36,694 nucleotides of DNA from assembly GCA_017416325.1 (NCBI GenBank), contig JAFQCV010000011.1, positions 1 through 36,694 on the forward strand. The letters are read 5' to 3'. A program made the translations under genes and the position numbers. Below the pieces are notes generated by a model, which was not told where the DNA came from, did no database searches, and worked only from the letters and a program-made list of their open reading frames with translations. Positions 6,419-15,131 of this stretch are shown here, piece by piece. Numbering within the stretch: the first letter of the stretch is position 1; each line of letters opens with the position of its first letter. The DNA comes from Oscillospiraceae bacterium. GTDB lineage: Bacteria; Bacillota; Clostridia; Oscillospirales; Oscillospiraceae.

Positions 6419-8029
6419 ATGCGCATCCAGTTTATCGGGGCGGCCCATGAAGTAACAGGCAGCTGCACATTGCTGCAGGTGTGCGGAAAGTACTATTTGG
6501 TGGACTGCGGTATGGAGCAGGGCAGGGACGTTTTTCAAAACATAGACCTGCCGGTTGCGCCGGGTATGATCGAAGCGGTCTTTTTGACCCACGCCCATAT
6601 CGATCATTCCGGTATGCTGCCCAAGTTGTATAAGGACGGATTCCGGGGGTTGATCTACACCACTGAGGCGACTGCCGATCTTTGCCGAATCATGCTCATG
6701 GACTCTGCCCATATTCAGGAGTCGGAAGCCAAATGGCAGGCAAGACGGGCAGAACGGTCAGGAGATCCGGCACCGGAGCCTGCGTATACCACCTTGGATG
6801 CCCAAGGGACCCTTCGTCTGTTCCGCCCCTGCGCCTACGGTCAGCGGCTTACAGTGGGAGAAGGGGTAGAGCTTCGGCTGACGGATGTAGGTCATATGCT
6901 TGGCTCTGCCGCTGTGGAGCTGTGGTTGACGGAACAGGGGCAGACCCGAAAAATCGTATTCAGCGGAGATGTGGGCAATACAGACCGGCCGCTTTTGCGG
7001 GACCCCCAATTTGTAGAAAGCGCGGACTATCTGGTGCTGGAATCCACCTACGGCAACAGAAACCATGCCCTTCGCCACCGGGAAGACACGGCGCGGCAGT
7101 TGGCGGATGTGATCCAGGAAACCTTGGATCGGGGCGGCAATCTGGTGATCCCGTCCTTCGCGGTAGGCAGGACCCAGGAGATGCTCTACTTGATCCGGGA
7201 GATCAAGGAGAAGGGACTGGTAACAGGGCATCCTGGGTTCCCGGTATATGTGGATAGCCCTCTGGCGGTGGAAGCTACGGGCATTTACTTACAGTGTGAC
7301 CCCAGCTTTTTGGACGAGGAGACCAGAGAAGTCGTGCAGCGGGGGATAAACCCCATTTGGTTTGACGGTATCCGCCTTTCCGTAACGGCGGAGGAGTCCA
7401 GAAATATCAATACGGATATGGAGCCCAAAGTGATCCTTTCTGCCAGCGGTATGTGTGAGGCAGGCCGGGTTCGCCACCATTTGAAATATAACTTGTGGCG
7501 GCAGGAAAGTTCGGTTCTGTTTGTGGGTTACCAGGCAGAGGGTTCTCTTGGCAGGCTTTTGCAGGATGGCGCAGAAGAGATCAAGCTGTTTGGGGAAAGG
7601 ATCATGGTCCAGGCGAGGATCGCAACCTTGCAGGGAACCAGCGGTCATGCGGATCAGGCAGGACTTTTGCGTTGGCTCCGGGGATTCCGGGAAAAACCCC
7701 GTATGGTCTTTGTGAATCATGGAGATCAGGATGCCTGCGAAGCTTTCCGGGATCTGCTTCTTGACGATGGCTACCGGGCAGATGCCCCGTACAGCGGCGC
7801 GATATTCGATCTGATAACCGGGCGGGCGGTAGAGCTACCGGAAGGTCAGCCTGTTGTCAAGAAAACAAAGACCGGGAAAACAGCAACCAATGCCGGGCTG
7901 GTATACAGCGAACTTTTGTCTGCGGCTACAGAGCTTCTGGAATTGGCAAGAAGCTACAAAGGCCACGCCAACAAGGAGATCCGGAAATTCACCGATCAGA
8001 TCCGGACACTGATGGCGAGATGGAAATAA
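6419..8029 (+). CDS. MBL-fold beta-CASP metallo-hydrolase with RNA-specificity domain
   Basis: A 536-residue metallo-beta-lactamase-fold nuclease of the beta-CASP/KH-less (YsH1/CPSF73-like) type. The zinc motif THAHIDHSG gives H58, H60, D62 and H63. Further ligands are likely in DVGHMLGS and SGDVGN. The beta-CASP cap follows (about 245-370) with SPLAVEATGIY and ILSASGMCEAGRVRHH, then the conserved TSGHADQAGLLRW and FVNHGDQDACEAF. A tail of about 60 residues after 475 is lysine-rich and probably helical. Such proteins process RNA, acting as endonucleases or 5'-exonucleases; the precise target is unknown. AAGGAGG lies 7 bases before the ATG. It heads a four-gene cluster with thioredoxin 13 bases downstream. 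Confidence 0.9.
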   Translation: MRIQFIGAAHEVTGSCTLLQVCGKYYLVDCGMEQGRDVFQNIDLPVAPGMIEAVFLTHAHIDHSGMLPKLYKDGFRGLIYTTEATADLCRIMLMDSAHIQESEAKWQARRAERSGDPAPEPAYTTLDAQGTLRLFRPCAYGQRLTVGEGVELRLTDVGHMLGSAAVELWLTEQGQTRKIVFSGDVGNTDRPLLRDPQFVESADYLVLESTYGNRNHALRHREDTARQLADVIQETLDRGGNLVIPSFAVGRTQEMLYLIREIKEKGLVTGHPGFPVYVDSPLAVEATGIYLQCDPSFLDEETREVVQRGINPIWFDGIRLSVTAEESRNINTDMEPKVILSASGMCEAGRVRHHLKYNLWRQESSVLFVGYQAEGSLGRLLQDGAEEIKLFGERIMVQARIATLQGTSGHADQAGLLRWLRGFREKPRMVFVNHGDQDACEAFRDLLLDDGYRADAPYSGAIFDLITGRAVELPEGQPVVKKTKTGKTATNAGLVYSELLSAATELLELARSYKGHANKEIRKFTDQIRTLMARWK

Positions 8030-8042
8030 GGAGGAATCAACC

Positions 8043-8351
8043 ATGTCTGTTATCAACATCACCAAAGAAAATTTTGAAGAAGAGGTCCTGCGCAGTGAAA
8101 AGCCTGTTCTGCTGGACTTTTACGCCGATTGGTGCGGACCTTGCCGGATGGTAGCTCCTGCGGTCCAGGAGATCGCGGAAGAAAATGACCACATCAAGGT
8201 GGGCAAGATCAATGTAGACCAGCAGATGGAGCTGGCAGCCCGTTTTCAGGTAACCAGTATCCCGCTGTTGGTGGTTATGAAAGATGGGGAAGTGGTAAAC
8301 CAGGCTTTGGGCGCGCGCCCGAAAGACGCCATTTTAAAGCTGTTCCCCTAA
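8043..8351 (+). CDS. trxA: Thioredoxin
   Basis: A 102-residue thioredoxin, close to the usual 105. The redox centre WCGPC occupies residues 30-34 (C31, C34) in DFYADWCGPCRM, and the cis-proline loop TSIPLL follows near residue 73. No signal peptide is present, so it is cytoplasmic and would reduce protein disulfides using thioredoxin reductase or ferredoxin-linked reductase, neither of which is encoded in the window. AAGGAGG precedes the ATG by 8 bases. It lies between the metallo-hydrolase and the PAP2 gene with gaps of 12-13 bases, so co-transcription is likely. The symbol is by family; the organism may have several thioredoxins. Confidence 0.93.
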   Translation: MSVINITKENFEEEVLRSEKPVLLDFYADWCGPCRMVAPAVQEIAEENDHIKVGKINVDQQMELAARFQVTSIPLLVVMKDGEVVNQALGARPKDAILKLFP

Positions 8352-8363
8352 GAGGAAAAGGAT

Positions 8364-9290
8364 ATGGACTTTTTGTACTTATTGGAGAGTATCCGTTTTC
8401 CTGCTTTGGATCAGCTGATGCTGCTGGTGACCCATCTTGGGGAGGAAACGGCGTTTTTAGTGATCGCATTGATCGTGTTTTGGTGTGTGGACAAATACCA
8501 TGGCTACTATATGCTTGGAGTAGGCTTGCTGGGAAATCTTCTGAACCAGTTTATGAAGATCACCTGCCGGATTCCCAGGCCCTGGGTCCGGGATCCGGAC
8601 TTTACGGTGGTGGAAGCAGCCAAGGCGGAAGCCGGCGGCTACAGCTTCCCCAGCGGACATACCCAGACGGCTGTGGGAACTTTTGGCGCCGTTGCGGCTA
8701 CCCAAAAGCGCAAGTGGCTCAGTGCTGTCTGTGTGGTTTTGGCAGTGCTGACGGCATTTTCCAGAATGTATTTGGGCGTCCATACCCCGGCGGATGTTCT
8801 GGTTGGCGGCGCTATGGCACTGGCCCTGGTGTTCGGCTTGAAGCCGCTGATGCTGGGCAAAAACAAGCGGTTGATCCCTTGGGTTTTTGGGATCATGCTC
8901 CTTTTAAGCGCGGGCTTTTTGGCCTATCTGGAACTGTATCCCTTCCCGGCGGATGTGGATGCGGATAACTACGCCTCTGCCGTGAAAAATGCCTATACCT
9001 TCCTGGGCTGCTTTGCCGGCGTTTTGGTGGTGTACGCGGCGGATGAAACCAAACTGCGGTTTACCACCAAGGCTGTCTGGTGGGTGCAGATCCTCAAGGC
9101 TGTGTTGGGCCTTGGCGTTGTGCTGTTGGTCAAAGAGGGACTTCGCAGTCCTTTAGAGGCGTTTTTTGGCGGACATATGGCAGCCCGGGCGGTCCGGTAT
9201 TTCCTCATCGTGGTGACTGCCGGCATTATCTGGCCCTTGGGCTTCCGTCTGTTTTCCAAGCTTGGCGATAAAAAGGAGAGAGTATCATGA
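8364..9290 (+). CDS. PAP2-superfamily membrane phosphatase
   Basis: A 308-residue integral membrane lipid phosphatase-type protein. The three PAP2 motifs are complete: K65-x6-R72-P73 (KITCRIPRP), P96-S97-G98-H99 (SFPSGHTQ) and S133-R134-x5-H140-x3-D144 (SRMYLGVHTPAD). Several helices surround them, and a C-terminal half with about four more helices (about 165-300) makes it longer than minimal PAP2 enzymes. Members dephosphorylate lipid phosphates such as phosphatidic acid or undecaprenyl pyrophosphate; the exact substrate is not readable. AGAGGAAAAGG precedes the ATG. Its stop overlaps the dUTPase start by four bases (ATGA), indicating translational coupling. Confidence 0.9.
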   Translation: MDFLYLLESIRFPALDQLMLLVTHLGEETAFLVIALIVFWCVDKYHGYYMLGVGLLGNLLNQFMKITCRIPRPWVRDPDFTVVEAAKAEAGGYSFPSGHTQTAVGTFGAVAATQKRKWLSAVCVVLAVLTAFSRMYLGVHTPADVLVGGAMALALVFGLKPLMLGKNKRLIPWVFGIMLLLSAGFLAYLELYPFPADVDADNYASAVKNAYTFLGCFAGVLVVYAADETKLRFTTKAVWWVQILKAVLGLGVVLLVKEGLRSPLEAFFGGHMAARAVRYFLIVVTAGIIWPLGFRLFSKLGDKKERVS

Positions 9291-9724
9291 GCACCATTCG
9301 TGTGAAGAAGCTGAACGAAAAAGCCATCCTGCCTACTTATGGCAGCGCATCTGCGGCAGGCGCAGACCTGTATGCTTGTCTGGAAGCGCCTATTACCATT
9401 GAACCCGGTGAAACTGCCTGGATCGGTACCGGTATCGCTCTGGAGGTTCCCCAAGGGTGCGCAGGACTGGTATATGCTCGCAGCAGCCTGGGTACAAAAA
9501 GAGGCCTTGCCCCTGCCAATAAAGTGGGTGTGGTGGATAGCGACTACCGAGGGGAGATCCGGGTGGTTTTGCTGAACCACGGCAAGGTAAGCCAAACTGT
9601 CGAACACGGTGAGCGGATCGCGCAGTTTGTCATCACCCCGGTCCTGACACCTGTGTATGAAGAAGTGGAGGAGCTTTCCAATACCCAGCGGGGTGCGGGT
9701 GGCTTTGGTTCTACCGGCAAGTAA
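9287..9724 (+). CDS. dut: Deoxyuridine 5'-triphosphate nucleotidohydrolase (dUTPase)
   Basis: A 145-residue trimeric dUTPase that cleaves dUTP to dUMP and pyrophosphate, keeping uracil out of DNA and feeding dTMP synthesis. All five family motifs are visible: AGADLYA (about 24-30), ARSSLGTKRG (about 64-73), GVVDSDYRGEI (about 82-92), GERIAQF (about 108-114) and the C-terminal P-loop-like RGAGGFGSTGK (135-145). The length is standard. The start overlaps the PAP2 stop. A strong terminator follows directly, ending the four-gene cluster. Confidence 0.96.
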   Translation: MSTIRVKKLNEKAILPTYGSASAAGADLYACLEAPITIEPGETAWIGTGIALEVPQGCAGLVYARSSLGTKRGLAPANKVGVVDSDYRGEIRVVLLNHGKVSQTVEHGERIAQFVITPVLTPVYEEVEELSNTQRGAGGFGSTGK

Positions 9725-9728
9725 ATCC

Positions 9729-9764
9729 AAAAGCAGACAAAATTTTGAATTTTGTCTGCTTTTT
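9729..9764 (+). terminator. Terminator after dut
   Basis: Arms 9729-9742 (AAAAGCAGACAAAA) and 9750-9763 pair perfectly over 14 bp around a 7-base loop and end in a T run. Confidence 0.9.
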
Positions 9765-9776
9765 CCATTTTAGCTA

Positions 9777-9805
9777 TTTACAATTTGTCGGGTCCACAAT
9801 ATAAT
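9777..9805 (+). promoter_or_regulatory. Promoter of the Na/Pi cotransporter gene
   Basis: TTTACA (9777-9782), a 17-base spacer and a perfect TATAAT (9800-9805) lie 47 bases before the ATG. The -10 box is embedded in the inverted repeat CAATATA-ATT-TATATTG (about 9797-9813), and an outer GGTCCA (about 9791) pairs with TGGACC (about 9822), which would suit an operator or a 5' hairpin. Confidence 0.7.
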
Positions 9806-9851
9806 TTATATTGAGGTTTTTTGGACCTACTTTCAAAGCGAGGTTTCTTAT

Positions 9852-11654
9852 ATGGAAATTGTAAGTGCCATTATTACGATGCTGGGCGGTTTGGCAATGT
9901 TTCTTTACGGCATTGAGGTCATGGGTGACGGCCTGAAGAACAGTTCCGGTGCCGCTTTAAAACGGGTTTTGGAAAAACTGACCGGTAATGTGATCACAGG
10001 TATCTTAACGGGTACGTTGGTTACAGCGGTCATTCAGAGTTCCACAGCTACCATTGTTTTGGCAGTGGCGCTGATCGGCGCAGGTGTTCTGACACTGAAG
10101 CAAGCGGTGTCCATTGTTATGGGCGCCAACATTGGCACCACGGTTACGGCTTGGATCACCAACCTTGCTTTTATGGATGCCGGTGGAAACTGGCTGCTGT
10201 GGCTGTTTGATACGGATACCCTTGCGCCCATTGCGTTGTTCCTGGGCGTTGTGCTGATTATGTTCGTCAAAAGCAAGAAAGCCAAACTGGTAGGTGATAT
10301 TTCCATAGGCTTTGGTATCCTGTTTGTGGGTCTTATGAGCATGACCGGCGCGGTAAAGGGATTTGCCAATTCTCCGGTATTTATGGAAGCTTTGGCCAGC
10401 TTCTCCAATACACCTGTTTTGGGTATTCTGGCTGGCTTGGTGCTGACGGTGATCGTACAGAGCTCTTCCGCTACGGTGGCTATGCTGCAGTCCCTGTCTG
10501 CTACCGGCGCAATGGATTTTTCCGGTGTGTATCCGATTGTTATGGGTATCAACATCGGCACTTGCATCGTTACCGCGTTTTATTGCTTTGTGGGTGAATC
10601 CCACAAGGACTCCAGGCGTACCGGTGTGGTTCATGTGGCCTTTAATACCATCGGTACTGTGGCGTTTATGATCATACTTAGCATCATGCAGCATTTCCAG
10701 GTCTTTGGCGCAGCGTTTTGGCACATGGAAGCAAACTCCACGGTTATCGCGGTTTTCCAGTCCCTTTTTAATGTGTTTACCTGTGTCCTGCTGCTGCCCT
10801 TTATTAATCAGCTGGTAAAACTGTCCGTTCTGGTGGTCAAGGACGAGCCGGAAAAGGAAACGGCCCATCCGGAACTGCTTACCCTTACGGAAAATTTGTA
10901 TATTTCTCCCGCAGTGGCTTTGGGCGAGGCAACCAAGGCGGTTGCCGCTATGGGCGCATTGGCAAGAGAGAATTTTTACAAAGGCTGCCAGCAGCTGAAA
11001 AAGTATGATGAAAAACTTGCGCAGACCATCAATGATGATGAGGATTGCCTGGATCAGTTTGCAGACCGGGCGGACCAGTTCCTCATCGGCTTGAGCAAGT
11101 CTATTGAGTCAGAGCGGGACGACAGACAGCTGGACATGCTGATGCAGACCGTTCCCAATTTCGAGCGTGTGGGCGATTACGCCACCAACTTTGTGGAGCT
11201 TGCCCAGCGCCTGGATCAGGATAAAACTGCCTTCTCGGAAAGCGCCCGGAAGGAATTGGAGATCCTTGGCAGCGCGGTAATCGAGATTTTGGATCTGACT
11301 GTGGATGCGTTTGCCAATAGTGACAACGATAAAGCTAAGGCGATAGAGCCGTTGGAAGAGACCATCGACGACATGGTTATGATTTTGCGGGACCGCCATA
11401 CGAAGCGGCTGAAGATGGGTGCCTGCTCGGTAAGCTCCGGTCTGGTGTTCATGGAAGTGCTGACCTATATGGAACGTGCCTCCGACCAGTGTTCCTCCAT
11501 TGCTATGATGATGCTTGCCCGGGATAATGAATCCATTCTGCAGAATCATCACGAATACCTTCGTGAGATCCATGCCGGTAACGATGCCCGGTACAACGCG
11601 GAAAAAGAACGCCGCAGAGAGCAGTATATAGCACCCCTCAAGACAGTTGTGTAA
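9852..11654 (+). CDS. Na+/phosphate cotransporter family protein with PhoU-like C-terminal domain
   Basis: A 600-residue sodium-dependent phosphate symporter of the NptA/PNaS type. The membrane part (about 1-325) contains two inverted repeats, each with the signature QSS: VTAVIQSSTATIV (about 57-69) and VIVQSSSATVAM (about 201-213), and each followed by GANIGT/GINIGT. From about residue 345 to 565 there is a soluble helical domain resembling PhoU (ENFYKGCQQL, DDEDCLDQFADRADQF, ERVGDYATNFVELA), a common fusion thought to sense phosphate. The tail is basic. The ribosome binding site is weak (GCGAGG). It is monocistronic, with its own promoter and a terminator shared with the convergent ABC exporter gene. 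Confidence 0.92.
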   Translation: MEIVSAIITMLGGLAMFLYGIEVMGDGLKNSSGAALKRVLEKLTGNVITGILTGTLVTAVIQSSTATIVLAVALIGAGVLTLKQAVSIVMGANIGTTVTAWITNLAFMDAGGNWLLWLFDTDTLAPIALFLGVVLIMFVKSKKAKLVGDISIGFGILFVGLMSMTGAVKGFANSPVFMEALASFSNTPVLGILAGLVLTVIVQSSSATVAMLQSLSATGAMDFSGVYPIVMGINIGTCIVTAFYCFVGESHKDSRRTGVVHVAFNTIGTVAFMIILSIMQHFQVFGAAFWHMEANSTVIAVFQSLFNVFTCVLLLPFINQLVKLSVLVVKDEPEKETAHPELLTLTENLYISPAVALGEATKAVAAMGALARENFYKGCQQLKKYDEKLAQTINDDEDCLDQFADRADQFLIGLSKSIESERDDRQLDMLMQTVPNFERVGDYATNFVELAQRLDQDKTAFSESARKELEILGSAVIEILDLTVDAFANSDNDKAKAIEPLEETIDDMVMILRDRHTKRLKMGACSVSSGLVFMEVLTYMERASDQCSSIAMMMLARDNESILQNHHEYLREIHAGNDARYNAEKERRREQYIAPLKTVV

Positions 11655-11661
11655 CAACAAG

Positions 11662-11704
11662 AAAACGCCCCCGGATGCAGGATAACCGCATCCGGGGGCG
11701 TTTT
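11662..11704. terminator. Bidirectional terminator
   Basis: Arms 11662-11678 and 11688-11704 form a perfect 17-bp GC-rich stem flanked by T runs on both strands. It serves both the Na/Pi gene (plus) and the ABC exporter gene (minus), which converge here. Confidence 0.9.
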
Positions 11705-11721
11705 TTAACAGCATATCATAG

Positions 11722-13455
11722 TTATTCAAACAAATCGTTATCCCGGAACTGCAGAGCGTAAAGCTCTTTATAAGTACCGTTTTTGGCGATCAGTTCTTCG
11801 TGGGTGCCCTGCTCCGTGATCTGACCGCCCAACACAACAGCGATCTCGTCAGCATTGCGGATGGTAGACAGCCGGTGGGCAACCACCAGTGTGGTACGTC
11901 CCTTGCACAGTTCATCCAAGGCCTGCTGGATCAGCACCTCTGTGGTGTTGTCCAAGGCGCTGGTGGCTTCGTCCAGGATCAGGATCGCGGGATCTTTCAA
12001 AAACACCCGGGCGATGCTTAGACGCTGCTTCTGACCGCCGGAAAGCTTAACGCCCCGTTCACCGATTTCGGTATCGTAACCCTTGGGGAGGGTCAGAATG
12101 TAATCGTGGATATTGGCGCGGCGGGCTGCTTCAAAGACTTCTTCTTCGGTGGCATCGGGACGGCCGTAGAGAATGTTATCCCGGATCGTGCCCACAAACA
12201 GGAATACATCCTGCTGCACGATACCGATGTTCCGGCGTACAGACTCCATGGTGAGCTCGCGGATGTCCGTTCCGTCAATGAGGATCGAACCGCCCTGGGG
12301 AGGAAGTTTGTAGAAATTGGGGAGCAGGTGGCATAAGGTGGTTTTTCCGCCGCCGGAAGGACCAACTAAGGCAAGCTTGTGGCCTTTTTCCAGCCGCAGG
12401 TTCACATGCTGCAAAACCTCCTTGGTCTGCTCGTACTGGAAGGATACATCCCGAAATTCGATAACACCCTCCACATCGGTAAGCTCCTTAGCGTCCGGGG
12501 CATCCTCTTCCGGCTCTTCATCCAGGATCTCTAAGAAGCGCTTGAAGCCGCTGACACCGTTTTGATATTGCTCCATAAAGCTGATCAGGGTGTTCACCGG
12601 GGCAATAAACAGATTGACCGAAACGATGAAGGTGGAATAATCACCAAAGGATATCCGCCCGGCATACAGGAAAAGACCGCCGGCGATGAGAATAAATACG
12701 TTGAAAATATCCGTCACAAAGGCAGTGGAGGAGTGGAATAGAGCCATGGCGTGATAGACCTTTTTGGAGGAATCCACAAACTGGCGGTTGCCGATCTCGA
12801 ATTTTTCCATCTCCTGACTGGAATTGGTGTAGGCCTTGGTGACCCGGATGCCGGTGACGCTGCTTTCTACAGCGGCATTGATGGTAGCGTTGCTCTTGCG
12901 CCGGGCATCAAAGGCAGCGCGCATCCGTTTGCGGAAATACATAGTCACTACGACCAGAATGGGAACACAGGTAAAAATGATCAGTGTCAGCACCCAGTCG
13001 ATGGAAATTAAGTACAGGAAAGACAGAACGATCATCACGGAGCTGATGAGCAGATTCTCCGGTCCATGGTGAGCCAGCTCGCAGACTTCAAACAGGTCGC
13101 TGGTCATGCGGGTCATGATCCGTCCTGTTTCATGGTTGTCGTAGAAGCGGAAAGGAAGCTTCTGCAGATGGGAAAACAGGTCACTGCGCATCGTAGACTG
13201 CATACCCACACCGATCAGGTGACCGTAGTATTGCACAAAGTACCGAAGCAGCAGCCGCAGCGCGTAAAGACCCAAAACGATCGTACCGGCAATGACGATG
13301 GTGCTATACATTTTTTGGGGGATGTAGATGTTCAGCATTTTGTTGGTCACAATGGGATAGACCATGCCAATGACGGAGATCAGCAGGGAGGCCAGCATAT
13401 CCAGCGCCAACAGCTTTTTGTAAGGTTTGTAGTAGGCAATAAATCGTTTCAGCAT
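11722..13455 (-). CDS. ABC exporter, fused permease and ATPase (ABCB/MsbA-like half transporter)
   Basis: A 577-residue half transporter. The transmembrane domain of six helices covers about 1-300, with an initial basic MLKRFIAYYKPYKK. The ATPase domain follows: Walker A GPSGGGKTT at 365-373, Q-loop NIGIVQQDVFLF near 408, signature LSGGQKQR near 472, Walker B ILILDEATSALD near 494, and the H-loop in VAHRLST near 525. All nucleotide-binding residues look intact, so it should be active as a homodimer. Family members export lipids, peptides or drugs; the substrate is unknown. Sole gene of its transcript, with its own promoter and a shared terminator. Confidence 0.92.
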   Translation of the reverse strand: MLKRFIAYYKPYKKLLALDMLASLLISVIGMVYPIVTNKMLNIYIPQKMYSTIVIAGTIVLGLYALRLLLRYFVQYYGHLIGVGMQSTMRSDLFSHLQKLPFRFYDNHETGRIMTRMTSDLFEVCELAHHGPENLLISSVMIVLSFLYLISIDWVLTLIIFTCVPILVVVTMYFRKRMRAAFDARRKSNATINAAVESSVTGIRVTKAYTNSSQEMEKFEIGNRQFVDSSKKVYHAMALFHSSTAFVTDIFNVFILIAGGLFLYAGRISFGDYSTFIVSVNLFIAPVNTLISFMEQYQNGVSGFKRFLEILDEEPEEDAPDAKELTDVEGVIEFRDVSFQYEQTKEVLQHVNLRLEKGHKLALVGPSGGGKTTLCHLLPNFYKLPPQGGSILIDGTDIRELTMESVRRNIGIVQQDVFLFVGTIRDNILYGRPDATEEEVFEAARRANIHDYILTLPKGYDTEIGERGVKLSGGQKQRLSIARVFLKDPAILILDEATSALDNTTEVLIQQALDELCKGRTTLVVAHRLSTIRNADEIAVVLGGQITEQGTHEELIAKNGTYKELYALQFRDNDLFE

Positions 13456-13536
13456 AGTAATCTTCCTTTTGGCAGCAGAGAGTAAGGGGGGTGTCGCAAA
13501 ATAGGGACAGATGTAAATAAAGACAATTCTTTTGCT

Positions 13537-13565
13537 ATTATAACTGTTTTTGACGGGTAATGCAA
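13537..13565 (-). promoter_or_regulatory. Promoter of the ABC exporter gene
   Basis: On the minus strand TTGCAT (complement of 13560-13565), 17 bases and a perfect TATAAT (complement of 13537-13542) lie about 80 bases before the start codon. Confidence 0.6.
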
Positions 13566-13598
13566 CTACGGATAATTGTAAACAAAAATCCCAATCCC

Positions 13599-13627
13599 TT
13601 GCTTTTCGTAAAAAACCGTGGTAAACT
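13599..13627 (+). promoter_or_regulatory. Promoter of the PpiC-type gene
   Basis: TTGCTT (13599-13604), 17 bases and TAAACT (13622-13627) lie 29 bases upstream of the start codon. Both boxes are partial matches. Confidence 0.45.
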
Positions 13628-13656
13628 GTTAACGTTATTTACTAAGAAAGGATAAT

Positions 13657-15009
13657 GTGGACAATATGCAGTGTAAGAATTGCGGAGCCAGTCTGGAACC
13701 GGAAATGGAGTGTTGCCCGGAATGTGGCATGGCCGTTAGGGAAGAAAAAACAGAAGCTTCCTCGGGTAAGGGCATCAAGGCGGCAAAGATCGTTTTGGCA
13801 GTGGTTGCGGTGGCGGCGCTGCTGTGTATCATGGTTCTGGTGGTGTTTCAGGATGTGTTGATTCCCGGCCACTGGTTTTCTACCCTGCCCGGAACGATTC
13901 CGGAGGACGGCTATAAAGGTAATGTGACCTGCCAGGGTACCTATACGGACTCTGTTTTAGCGCTGAAATGGAAAAAAGATACCGTCGTGGCAAAGATTGG
14001 CGACATGACGTTGACCAACGGACAGCTGCAGGTCTTTTATGACATGGCAAAATCCAGCTTTGTGCAAAGCAACAGTAACCTTTCTTCCTTGAATTTGGAT
14101 CTAAGCCAGCCTTTGGATCGGCAGATCTGCGGTTTGGATGAATCCCTTACCTGGCAGCAGTATTTTTTGCAGAAGGCATTGGAGGAATGGAAGCTGTATG
14201 CGGTGCTGTGCCAGCAGGCTGCGCAAGCAGGCTATAAGCTGTCGGATGAAGACCGGAATAGCCTGGATGACCTTTATAATCAGTTTTATAAGAACTATGT
14301 GGCAACCGGAAAATTTTCCTCAGTGGATGCTGCGCTCCAGGATAGAGCCGGTCTTGGTTGTGACTTTGGGGATTATCTGACCTGTTCTGAGTGGCAAATG
14401 ATCGCATCCATGTATTTTAATAAGCGCATTGGAGAATATGAAGCTACCGAAGAACAGATCGATGCTTATTATCAGGAATTTCAAGAACAACTGGAGAAAA
14501 ATAACATCAAAAAAGACGATGGCAACATTCTTGTGGATGTGCGGCATATTCTGATTGCCGTCAAGGATCCGGCCGACCAGGAAGCGCAGGTTGAAGAGAG
14601 TGACTGGCAGGCCTGCCAAAAGAAAGCACAGGATGTTCTGGATGCGTGGCTGGCAGGAGAGGCGACTGAGGAGAGCTTTGCCAAGCTGGCGGAAGAGTAT
14701 TCTTCTGATTCCGGATCTAACACGAACGGCGGCCTTTATACCGGTGTGCAAAAGGGCGAAATGCTCGATACCTTTGACGCCTGGTGCTTTGACGGATCCC
14801 GTAAGGTCGGGGATTACGGTCTCGTAAAAACAGTCCACGGATACCATGTGATGTATTTTGCCGGATCTGAGGAATATTGGCATGCAGTCTGTAAGGCGGA
14901 AGTGCCTTACTGGCAGGTGGACCAGCAGCTCAATGCGGAGCTTGAGGCGCTGGATGCGCAGATTTATTTTGAAAAAATGAGTCTCTGGGAATTTGCCTAC
15001 AGCAAGTGA
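13657..15009 (+). CDS. Zinc-ribbon membrane protein with PpiC-type peptidyl-prolyl isomerase domain
   Basis: A 450-residue extracytoplasmic foldase candidate. A cytoplasmic zinc ribbon (C6, C9, C20, C23; CKNC...CPEC) is followed by a single membrane helix at about 44-64, so the bulk lies outside the membrane. The parvulin/rotamase domain is at about 285-395, with VDVRHILIAVKDP, FAKLAEEYSSDSGSNTNGGLYTG and VKTVHGYHVMYFAG. An N-terminal SurA/PrsA-like helical region lies between. It would isomerise proline bonds in secreted proteins, as PrsA does, but the anchor is an N-terminal helix rather than a lipid. The GTG at 13657 is chosen because AAAGG stands about 5 bases upstream; an ATG at 13666 is possible. 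Confidence 0.85.
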   Translation: MDNMQCKNCGASLEPEMECCPECGMAVREEKTEASSGKGIKAAKIVLAVVAVAALLCIMVLVVFQDVLIPGHWFSTLPGTIPEDGYKGNVTCQGTYTDSVLALKWKKDTVVAKIGDMTLTNGQLQVFYDMAKSSFVQSNSNLSSLNLDLSQPLDRQICGLDESLTWQQYFLQKALEEWKLYAVLCQQAAQAGYKLSDEDRNSLDDLYNQFYKNYVATGKFSSVDAALQDRAGLGCDFGDYLTCSEWQMIASMYFNKRIGEYEATEEQIDAYYQEFQEQLEKNNIKKDDGNILVDVRHILIAVKDPADQEAQVEESDWQACQKKAQDVLDAWLAGEATEESFAKLAEEYSSDSGSNTNGGLYTGVQKGEMLDTFDAWCFDGSRKVGDYGLVKTVHGYHVMYFAGSEEYWHAVCKAEVPYWQVDQQLNAELEALDAQIYFEKMSLWEFAYSK

Positions 15010-15041
15010 TAAAAAATAGCCCCAAATCCCGAAAAAAAAGA

Positions 15042-15070
15042 TTGCAAAGTTTTGAAAATTGCGGTATAAC
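15042..15070 (+). promoter_or_regulatory. Promoter of the CofE-like gene
   Basis: TTGCAA (15042-15047), a 17-base spacer and TATAAC (15065-15070) lie 61 bases before the chosen ATG and exclude an earlier TTG start at 15075 as unlikely. Confidence 0.55.
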
Positions 15071-15131
15071 ATGAGTGTTGATTTTATCTATGACCGGTAC
15101 GGGGATCCGTATTGGAGAAATGAGGTACGAT

